Assembly (NCBI GenBank): GCA_028673005.1
Contig: CM054112.1
Location: 189,879,144-189,943,143, forward strand
Source of the DNA: Tanypteryx hageni
Lineage: Eukaryota > Arthropoda > Insecta > Odonata > Petaluridae
Length of the DNA: 64,000 bases
Reading direction: 5' to 3'
Numbering within the stretch: position 1 is the first letter of the stretch; each line of letters opens with the position of its first letter. Position numbers and translations under genes: made by a program. The notes beneath the pieces were generated by a model. It did no database searches, was not told where the DNA came from, and was given only the letters and a program-made list of their open reading frames with translations. Positions 1 through 8,731 of this stretch are shown piece by piece.

Positions 1-845
1 TTACACGTATTTGTGTTGAACTTTCCACATTAATTTTAACCAAATTAAATACAGGTTTCCCTCTCCTTATGCGGGTTCTCTTTATGCGAATTCGCTATTA
101 TGAGGAAAACTTATTGCTACCAGAATTTATTTTGTATTTAGCGCATAAGAAGTCGTTATGGAGCGAAAGAAGAGAGTCTTGGAGGGGAGTTAGGATTGCT
201 TGTGGAACGTATCCCTATCTTTTACATGTAAATATGGGTTCTGATTATGCGATTTCGCTTTACGCGTCCTTTTCCTGGAACGCAACCCCCGCATAAAGAG
301 AGGTAAACCTGTACTTATAATATACACATATATAAAACCAAATTAGCAAATTTTAACCGAATCAGCCAAACAGGGGAGCCACAATTAGAAATTAAACTCT
401 TTCAGTAATTAAGGATTTGGAAGGACTTGGCTGAACGGATTTCAATTAAATCGTGTATATCAGATTTGTACAACCTATCAATGAAATCAAGATGTTTAAA
501 GCGGAGCTAAGGAGCAGGGCTACCGCAGTAAAAAGTTAAATAATATTTCTTTTACATGTATTTATAGAGAACTTACCTAATGGATTTTAACCAAATATAA
601 TATATTTAAACTTCAAGTAAATAAATAACCAATATATTATATTTTAACCGTATCAACTAAACAGGGCTACCTCAATATCAAGGTTAAAATTTTTCTGTAA
701 CTATAAATCTGAAAGGTATTGGCTGAACAGATTTAAAAGAAATTTCGTGTAGGGCGAGTATAGAATGGTAATGCGAGATGAAAATGTTTAGAACGGATCA
801 AAAAGCAGGGTTACCACAATAAAAGGAAAAATAATTTTCTGACTT
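1..845. repeat. Two-unit diverged tandem repeat (~290 bp unit), first unit split by a MITE
   Basis: Positions 1-550 and 551-845 align as two diverged copies of one unit. Shared landmarks in the same order are a TTACAYGTATTT start (1 and 552), TTTTAACCAAAT, TTTTAACCG..TCA..AAACAGGG, TTGGCTGAACRGATTT, and a GCAGGG..ACCRCA..AAAA stretch near each end. The first unit is longer only because the element at 50-313 sits inside it. No coding capacity was seen. The family was not recognised. Confidence 0.6.
50..313. mobile_element. pogo/Tigger-like MITE with TA flanks
   Basis: A ~25-bp terminal inverted repeat lies at 51-75 (starting ACAGGTTTCCCTCTCC) and 288-312. The two arms differ at two positions. 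The element is flanked by TA on each side (50-51 and 312-313), as expected for Tc1/mariner/pogo insertions, and the end sequence with TATGCGGG resembles Tigger/pogo-type ends. At ~260 bp it cannot encode a transposase, so it is a non-autonomous MITE. It interrupts the first unit of the surrounding tandem repeat, so it inserted after that duplication or into one copy only. Confidence 0.6.
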
Positions 846-1148
846 CAAAGCTAATACATTAGTTTACGATTTTACTACGACGAATTTGACGAAAAGCACT
901 TCTGTACCACGGGAAACATGTGTACACCCCTACTTGTTATAAATTAATATTGTATTGAAAGGAAAGTAGGCAGATTAGTTCTTTCCAGAAGTACTTATAT
1001 TGTATACGTGAAATATCTTTCTATTTGAAATGTTAAGTTGTCCATTATTACAATGCATTGGAATCGTTTCTTTTCTTCGCAACGTGTTTCATTTATTTTA
1101 TATTTACACGAAGGTTTTCAGATAAATTTTCAATCGGTTATTGTCCTT
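846..1148. other. AT-rich spacer, nothing recognised
   Basis: No open frame, repeat or RNA gene could be supported between the two tandem-repeat sets. Confidence 0.4.
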
Positions 1149-2423
1149 GATGCGTTTCTTTCATTGTAAACTTAGTGCAAATGCACTTGAAAGTCCATGA
1201 CTAACAATGCAAAAATCCGAGATCAACAATTGAAATGTCGAAAAATCGGAAAAAAGTAATATAAACTTAAATTTTGAGCAAACGCAAATTAAACAACAGA
1301 ATAAAAAGTAAAAGTAAAAACTCTCATTTATTTCTACGTGAAATAGTGTAAATCTTGAGTGAAACTCTCGATCGTAAATCATTTTAAAATGTTAAAGACT
1401 AAAGCTCTACAAATAGCATTTCAGCCGATTGTGTGTTAATCAAATGCAAAAACGAAAACTTTCCTGATGTCGTACCCAGGCCTTTCCGGGAGATTAAAAA
1501 CTGTAAGTTTGCGCCGAGTATTCAAGCGAAAGATTTATCAAAATCGATCCGACCGTTCTTAATTTATTTTCGTTTATACTGGGAGGTGGCGTCACTCGAG
1601 GCTTAATATGTATTTGCCATTTATGCGTTTGTTTTATTGTAAGCTTACAATTAGTGCAAATGCACTTGAAACCCAAGTCTAACAATGCAAAAATCCGAGC
1701 AACTTTCTTTTTGAAATGTCGAAAAACAGGAGATAATTGAATATAATCTTAAAATATGAGCAAACACGAATTAAACAACATAATTGGTGGTAAGAATAAG
1801 AATTTTCATTTTTTTCTGAGTGAAATGGTATAAATCTCGAGTCAAAGTCTTGATCGTAAGATATTTTAAAATTTTAAAGAATAAACGTCTACACATAGTC
1901 TTCTAGCCCAGCGGTTCCCAAACTTTTCTAATGGCGGGCCACATCAATGGTTGCGAATCCCTTGGAAGTTGTCAATTCTTCGGTGGGCCGGATTAAAGTT
2001 TAAATAGGAAATTTTCTATATATTCTGAGATGCCATTAAGTGAAAATCGTGTCTAAATAAGGTTTTCATGGCTAACATTTCAATATTTAAAGTTTTATTA
2101 TGAAAACTTTCAAAAAATGTATGAATTTGTGTTAAATTTTTCGAATTGATTTTTCACCTTAGCTTCGCGGGCCGAACAAAAACCCTTCGCGGGCCGAAGT
2201 TTGGGCACAGCTGTTCTAGTCGATTACGTGATAATCGAATAAAAAAACGAAAACTATCCTGGTATTGAACCCATGCCTTTCCGGGGGACGACTACCCACT
2301 TAGAACCTGCAAGAGTACGCGCTGAGTATTCAGGCAAAAGATTCGTCGAAATCGAACCAACCGTTCTCGGTTTATTTGCGTTCATGCCAAAAGGTGACGT
2401 CACTCGAGGCTTCAGACGCAGGC
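1149..2423. repeat. Two-unit tandem repeat (~460 bp unit), second unit split by a hAT MITE
   Basis: Units at about 1149-1607 and 1610-2423 share, in order, TTAGTGCAAATGCACTTGAAA, AACAATGCAAAAATCCGAG, GAAATGTCGAAAAA, TATAAATCT-like text, AACGAAAACT.TCCTG, CCTTTCCGGG and GGTGRCGTCACTCGAGGCTT. The second unit is lengthened by a 305-bp element at 1909-2213. A short palindrome AGTGCAAATGCACT is kept in both units. The short open frames here are not convincing genes. Confidence 0.6.
1909..2213. mobile_element. Non-autonomous hAT element (MITE), 305 bp
   Basis: The left end is CAGCGGTTCCCAAACTT. The right end, read as reverse complement, is CAGCTGTGCCCAAACTT (14 of 17 identical). The flanks are TTCTAGCC (1901-1908) and TTCTAGTC (2214-2221), an 8-bp target duplication with one change. 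CAGnGGTTCCCAAAC ends plus 8-bp duplications are the standard signature of hAT-superfamily elements. Inside is GC-richer text (GCGGGCC repeated) but no transposase. Confidence 0.8.
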
Positions 2424-2640
2424 ACGCAGGGATACAGGCAGAGAGACAGCGGTTATAATATATTAGGTATTACACACACACATCTATCTCTGATGCTACT
2501 ACATAATCAATTTATTAGAAGAAAAATTATTGCCCTAATTACCCACCAACACATGCAGATTTGTTAAATTTATTTACTAAACAAAGTATTTCGCGGCATC
2601 CCCAAATATCTACTGCGGTACATCTGTGTGAAGCGACACC

Positions 2641-2657
2641 CAGTTTGAGAACCACTG
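2641..2657. repeat. Orphan hAT-type terminal repeat
   Basis: The sequence, read as reverse complement, is CAGTGGTTCTCAAACTG, a typical hAT end. No partner with a matching 8-bp flank was found, so the element it belonged to is broken or its other end has diverged. Confidence 0.4.
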
Positions 2658-2689
2658 CCATAGAATAACGCAGGGGTGGGAAACCTTTT

Positions 2690-2798
2690 TCCTATCACAC
2701 ATAGACAAAATCAATAGTGGCCCAAACACAAATATAAAGCAACTTAATTAATATTTTTAGAGAGAAAATTGAAATGTTCAACTCACCCACTGTTTTAA

Positions 2799-2829
<31 letters not shown>

Positions 2830-4340
2830 TGCATTTATATTTGAGTTCAACTGTTGCCTTGTGTGGCTTCATATTGGAAGTTTTCAGGTACATCAATTGC
2901 TACAATACTGAAAGGTGTGGCAAAAATGTTCAATTCCAGCTCTTTTATTTTTAAGTCTTGAAATCGCTCAAAAAATATCTGATGTAAATTTGCAAACTCC
3001 CTGCCATACTCTGCTGTTGTTTCAGGTTGCCGTTAATAAAGAGTTCCAGTTCCATTTTCCACGGTTTTAATTTGGCTTCAAATTATTTCACATTCAAAAG
3101 AAGAGAATTAAGAAGATGGTTATACATTTACAATCTGAGGTTGAGCTCAGAGAGGTACTGCGTAATGTCGACCATGAATGTTAATGTTGTCACCCCACGC
3201 AGTCACAGGTTTTCCCTTCGACTCCATGAAAAGTTTCACTTCATTCCTCAGTTCATAAAACCGCTTCAGTATATTCCTCACGCTCAATCATCGCACTTCA
3301 CAATAGTAAACTAAATACTATGCTCTGATTCAAGGTCTTTGGGCAACTCTTTAAACTGGCAACTATTCAACCCTCGACTTTTAACAAATTTAATGCTCGA
3401 TACGACAGTCGATATGTTATTCAGCCGCACGGACTACGAGCACAATCTCTCTTGATGAATAATGCAGTGATATACAATCAACTTACTTGGATCAAGGTGA
3501 GGCGATTCATTTCTTTCTTGACTAGAGCAACTATTCCTTTTTGAGATCTAATCATAGCTGGAGAACCACTTGTAGTAGGGCCAATAAATTTTTCTAATGG
3601 TAACTGAAGTCCATGCACTGCCAATATAAACTTCTCAAAAGTATCTTCACTTTTGGTGGTGTCATGCATTGCCACTAAAGAAAGCAATTCCTTTCGAATA
3701 TCAAAACCTGCTGTGATTCCACGTACGAGAATTACCTATTAGCTAGTATTTGTTATGACTGTTGTCTTATCAATAGCCAGCAGTTTTTTCAGAAATCATT
3801 CATTGTTCTGAGCCATATCATCGATTTGATGTGATACTGTTCTGCGAGACAAACTCAGATCCTGAAATAATAGTTTCTCTGGAACAAGTAAAGCTGCGAT
3901 CACAATGGTGCACCCCTTTACAAACTTTCCATCCGAATGAGGCCTAAGTTTTTTTGCGTCAAGTTCATTATATAACTGGTTTACGTAACCCCTTTACTTA
4001 TCTTCTCTTTGCGTAATTTATTTTCTTGGTCTTGTGAAAATCGCTTGCTGCGCCGCTAAATTCTTTTTAAGTGCTTGTACTTTATCCGTGCGTATCTGTC
4101 CTTGAAAGTTTTCGTACTTTATGTGGTTTTCTGTAGTGTCTTTTCAAGCTGGCTTTTTCATAACAGAAATCGCTTCTCCACAAACCAGGCACATAAACTT
4201 GCAATGAACTTACACAAAGAAATAATCGTTTGTCCATTTTTAATTGAAAACAAGACACTCCGCATCTACTATTCTTTTTTGTTGCAGTTAACACTTTCAC
4301 AAGTAAGGACACAGGGTTGTATATTTTTATTATTTGCAAA
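2690..4340 (-). pseudogene. Decayed hAT transposase (GTF2I-repeat/ZBED-like type)
   Basis: Reading minus from ~4340, broken frames give blocks typical of the transposon-derived 'general transcription factor II-I repeat domain-containing protein 2-like' family. These are an N-terminal zinc-finger-like piece with KKASLKRHY... spacing (4082-4339), then a frame at 3478-3687 with DTTKSEDTFEKFI..VHGL and the TTSGSP.M...KGIVALVKKEMNR block, then weaker traces of the EVRWLSR and LN..LQG regions down to ~2700. CAGGGGTGGGAAACC at 2671 resembles a hAT end and may be this copy's 3' terminus. There are many stops and frameshifts. It is inactive and no host function is visible. Confidence 0.65.
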
Positions 4341-4589
4341 TAACAGTCAACACTAGCTTAAAAATCTGATGTAACCACCGCATGACTTTATCCATATGTG
4401 TAATATTTCTAAAAATTCCAAATAGGTTACATAATAATAAATATTTTAAGAAACTGCGAGAAAATTTTAGACTTTACAAAAAACAGAAATAAACTCAAAC
4501 CATAGCCTTCTGATATTGGATATAGCTACAAAGTTAACTATAAACGTCGGTAACTCGTCGTAACTATACTCGTTAACTATACTCGTCGG

Positions 4590-6380
4590 TAGGTGGCGTG
4601 GTGGTGGCTGCTAAGAAGGAGCAACTTTTCTTCTTAGATTTAAAAGGAAAATCTGTGTGCTTATTTTATTCTGGGTGTGTTGCAGTAGCAAAGAAAAGCA
4701 ATATTGAAAGACATTTATTGACGATTTATAAAAATTTCAACAATGACTTTGCTATTAATTCAGCAATTCGAAAGAAAAAATTAGAAGAATTCTAACGTAA
4801 TTTAACCTCACGACGAGATCATTCCATTAAACCTAATGTATTTAGAGTCAAAAAACAACTATTGCATCATTCAAAATTGCTCGTATGTTATCCAAACGAA
4901 TAAAACATTCCAAGAGGGCGAAATGTTCAAAGAAGCAATGCTATCTGCTGAATCGCTATTTGATGGGTTTAAGAATAAAAGTGAAATAACTACATCCATC
5001 AGCAAAATCCTCCTTTCAAGTACAACTGATTTGAGGAGAGTAGAAAACATTTCCATGGATTTAGAATCAGTTAATTCAGGATTTCAAAAGATGTGATTTT
5101 TTTTCGTTTCAACTAGTTTCATCCACGGATGTTACGGGTATCGATCGTTTGGAAATTTTTGTAAAAACGGCTTTCGACAATTTCACCGTAAAGGAAGAAT
5201 TCCGAAGGGTGGACGAAGGGAGAAGATATTTTAGGGGTTTTCAATATTTATACTCAGAAAAATAGTATCCCTCTCCAAAAATTAATAGCCATTACAACCG
5301 ATGAAGCTGCCTTAATGGGGCGATGTAACAACGGTTTCCTCGTCTTGTGTCGTAAGGATAATTCTTAACCAAAGTTCTTATCATATAATTCCATTATTCA
5401 TCAAGAGTCACTATGTGCAAGTCTTGATATTTCAACATATAATGACTAATCAATGTAATGACTACTGTAACAAAAATTATTAATTCAATCAGATCATTTG
5501 CTACAAGTCATGTTTATTTAAACCATTTTTAAATGATTAATAAGCTGTTTATAGGGATGTCTTGTTGCATATGGATGTTAGGTGGCTCAGCCGAGAAAAA
5601 GCCCCCCCGCATTTTCTTGGCCTCATAAGTAAGGTTAAAGAATTCTTAGGTTAAAAAAATGAAATGTATTCAGAACTAGGAAATAACTTTTGATTACTAG
5701 ATGTAACTAAAAAATTGGATATGCTGACATTAGATTTGCAGGGTAAAAATCGTAATATTTTTGAAATGATTACTACAGTGAATGCATTTAAATGTAAACT
5801 AAATTTATGGAAAAGTCATATCGCTAGAAATTTGTTGGTGTATTTCCCCAATTTGAAATTCATAGTAGAAAATATAAATGATAAGGTATTCAATCCTCTT
5901 CCATTCGTTAATAATATTGAAGATCTCCTGCAAGAATTTAATAAGAGATTTTGTTAGTTCTGTGCATTGGAACAAGTGGTTACATTCTTATTGAATCCAT
6001 TTATTAATGTCACAGATCAGATCAAGATTTCAAAGTGTAAAAATTAAAGAGCTTGAGTTAGAAATCACTATCTTACGAAGCGATATATCCTTGAAAGCTT
6101 ATTTCAAAGAGGAAGACTTTTGAAATCTCGTTGATACAGTTAAATATCCAATCCTCCGAAGTACTGCTCTATAAATTTATTCTTGCTTTGGATCGACATA
6201 ATTATGCGAAACACTTGTTTCCTACTGTAAACCATATTAAAACTAAGCTCTGATCAGGCTTGACTGATGCCATCTTGATGATTGTCTACTAGCAGCCTGC
6301 TCAAATTACATTCCTGATTACGACCAGCTGGCCGAAGATATGCAAAATCAAGTTTTTCATTACATTATTTGAACATTCTT
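4590..6380 (+). pseudogene. Decayed hAT transposase, divergent from its neighbour
   Basis: The plus-strand pieces, in order, are: 4598-4795, an N-terminal BED-like block (FFLDLKGKSVCLFYSG..VAVAKKSNIERHL...KKKLEEF); 4836-5096 (FQEGEMFKEAML..ESLFDGFKNKSEI..SISKI.LS..T..RR); 5110-5340 in shifted frames (SSTDVTGIDRLEIFVK, then LIAITTDEAALM); 5570-5957 (VRWLSREK, then MLTLDLQGKNRNIFEMI..V.AFK.KL); and a tail to ~6380 ending in NYIPDYDQLAEDMQNQ. The block order is that of complete GTF2I-repeat-like hAT transposases. Several stops and frameshifts separate the pieces, so it is a dead copy. It diverges in sequence from the minus-strand copy at 2690-4340 and looks like another subfamily. Confidence 0.75.
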
Positions 6381-6870
6381 GTCCAATATTGTTTAAAAAA
6401 TTTGTATTTAAATCATGCAATATGTATTTGCTTGAAAATAAACAAGGAATCCAAACTATTTATTAATGTAGCTTGGTGTGCCCGCGATCTTTCTCTGAAT
6501 CGGTAAATTGCAAAGGTATAAGTTATACCCCTAGTATACGTTATAGGGGCAATGTCGTGTAAGTTGGGTGGCATTATATCGGGGAACATTTAGCAGTCTG
6601 TTTGGTGGTATACGTTGTAGGGGCAGTCAAGAGTACGTTGGCTGGTATATTTTTATGGGAAAAACTAGAGTATGTTGATATGTATTGCTTTCAGTAGGGC
6701 AAAACTTGCGTTGTACTTGGCGGGAAAGGCATGCACTTAAGACAGCATATAAACAGTACTATGGTTGCGATAAAAATACTTCGAGGTATAGCTGAGTTTA
6801 GATTTAATGCAAAATTCTGTTCGATTTCTGTTTTGTTCCCTGTTCATGACTTTTGATATCACTTTCCTGT
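6381..6870. other. AT-rich interval with a short degenerate repeat
   Basis: Two related motifs, TATACGTTATAGGGGCA (~6536) and TATACGTTGTAGGGGCA (~6610), lie ~75 bp apart. There is also a near-palindrome GGTATAAGTTATACC at ~6515. No gene was seen. Confidence 0.35.
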
Positions 6871-6878
6871 AGCCTAAA

Positions 6879-7139
6879 CAGTGTCGCAGCCAGCAATTTA
6901 GTTGAGGGTGGCAAATATTTAAACACATTAATATCTGAGCATTTGTTTATTGATGTATCTGCAAATGCCTTTGTAAAATAATGGAAGCTAATGAATAAAG
7001 GTACTGATTCTAATTTGGCTTCCTTCGATCCACCTTATTCCATCTGACGCTCGTATATTCTATGCTTTTTTTAAGGTTATCTCCAATCTTGTAGAGAGAG
7101 AGATAATAATCGGTTACCACCTCCCTGGCTACGCCACTG
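6879..7139. mobile_element. Non-autonomous hAT element (MITE), 261 bp, with intact 8-bp TSD
   Basis: The left end is CAGTGTCGCAGCCAG. The right end, read as reverse complement, is CAGTGGCGTAGCCAG. Both are flanked by a perfect 8-bp target-site duplication AGCCTAAA (6871-6878 and 7140-7147). CAGTGGCGTAGCCAG-type ends are common in arthropod hAT MITEs. The interior is AT-rich and non-coding. Confidence 0.85.
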
Positions 7140-7147
7140 AGCCTAAA

Positions 7148-8687
7148 TCATCGTAGACAATACCATGAACCATTCAATAACTAATACCCATAGTAGCAGA
7201 TATTTTTCTATAGCTAATACGACGGTTACTTTTTATCAATTCATTGACTCTTGATTAAGATTGTGATGTGCATGATTGCCTTTTGCTGGGTTCGTTATCG
7301 ATTCAATCACATGGCTCAAAAATTTTGTATGTTCTTAAAAACTCTATCGCGAGACAAAAAATCCGAGTGGAATGTTCTTTTTGTCATTTTAAACGTTTTT
7401 TCTAAACGCACAAAAATATTTACGCATATCATAGTTACATTCTTAAATCCTTGTGCACCACTTCACTCTATAAGCCTTGTATTCAAACTGTCAAGAATAT
7501 GCTAGACGCCTACTGAACTGATAATGCATGGGACATGTAGTTGCATATTGGTACATGCAATAAACAACTAGCTCGAGTCTGATTTTGGAGAGAAAAATTC
7601 AATCCTGTTATTTTCGATCAGACTTGGTTTATATGTATTTATTTATAGCACTGAAATCGGAAAGAGTCAATAACCGATCAACTCACAACTTTCCTGGTTT
7701 TTGGACTTTGTACTGTAATAATGTCTGTTATGATATGCATATATTTTCAGTACATTAATACTACTACTTGCGCATCTTCTGGATAAATAATATATAAAAA
7801 ATTACGCTTCGTACTGAATACTACATCCTGAAGGTTAATTAAAAGATGAAGCATTTTTCACATTTATATTTCATAGATTTGGTATTATGTGGCAAATATG
7901 GTAATCCGTTCCACAAGCTCGTCAAACCTCAACATCTTGTTGGAAAACGCTGTGCTAAATCATTGAGGATTGCAATATCAAAATATATCTTGACACATAT
8001 ACGAGAATGATAGGCAGGGTACAAATATAAAACCTAAAAACTATATGAGTAAAAACTTCCAAATTTGGCGTGGTATTATACAGGTTCAAAAGAACTGAGA
8101 CATAAAAATTAGAAGATTAAGACAGAAAAAATAATTTTCACGAAGGAGAAGAAAATTAAAGAACTGTAAATTTTCAAAGAGAAAAAATGTGATGAAATTA
8201 TAAGAACAGATGAAGAAAATTATTAGAAAAATGTTTGTTAGGGAATGAAATACTGAAGAAGGCTCTCTAAGGAAGAATTATAGTTGAGAATCTCGAATGG
8301 ATAGGAAGCTTTTTTATAATTTAAAACATATATATTATATTCATAAACAAAATACTTCTCAGATGAGAATTTAGTCTCTAATAACATCCACTCAAGATAC
8401 CAATATTAATATGCATGTTTATGGGAAACCGCTAAGCGGAAGTGGGCCGGAAGTGCACTACAGGGTGAATTTGAGAGCTAATTGTTGGTAGAATGGAGTG
8501 GCTACGATAAGATGTAAAGGAGTGTTTTGGTAGGAACCAAGGACCTTCAGCAGGAAGAAAAGTGTTTGTTAACGAACTCCTTCGCGAAAAATATCTTACA
8601 GAGTTTAAATATTAACGCGGTAGCCATACACGGTCCATTGATCGTGACGTTCTTCAGAATCTACGACCTGTTGAAAAGTACTATATC
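7148..8687. other. AT-rich DNA without recognisable genes
   Basis: Only short chance frames are present (for example 7251-7505 and 8527-8739). None shows a family motif, splice-flanked exon or conserved block. It ends at the target duplication of the LINE. Confidence 0.5.
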
Positions 8688-8698
8688 TGGAATCAATT
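8688..8698. repeat. Target-site duplication, 3' side of LINE
   Basis: TGGAATCAATT on plus is identical to 12012-12022 and directly follows the ATG-repeat tail of the minus-strand element. Confidence 0.85.
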
Positions 8699-8714
8699 CA
8701 TCATCATCATGCTT

Positions 8715-8728
8715 CTGTCCGAAGACAG
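8715..8728 (-). promoter_or_regulatory. LINE 3'-end UUCG-tetraloop hairpin
   Basis: On minus, CTGTC-TTCG-GACAG forms a 5-bp stem closed by a C(UUCG)G tetraloop. It lies just after the ORF stop and just before the ATG-repeat tail (8699-8711). The partner copy at 43052-43067 has the same stem with a UACG loop. Short 3' stem-loops of LINE RNAs are known RT recognition elements in several families; that role here is inference. Confidence 0.7.
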
Positions 8729-8731
8729 GTT

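Noticed and set aside
2447..2657. A hAT element from CAGCGGTTATAATA to the orphan end at 2641-2657
   Set aside because: The ends match only in the first eight bases and the 8-bp flanks do not agree.
1909..2657. A longer hAT element using the right end at 2657
   Set aside because: The flank after 2657 (CCATAGAA) does not match TTCTAGCC, while the flank after 2213 (TTCTAGTC) does.
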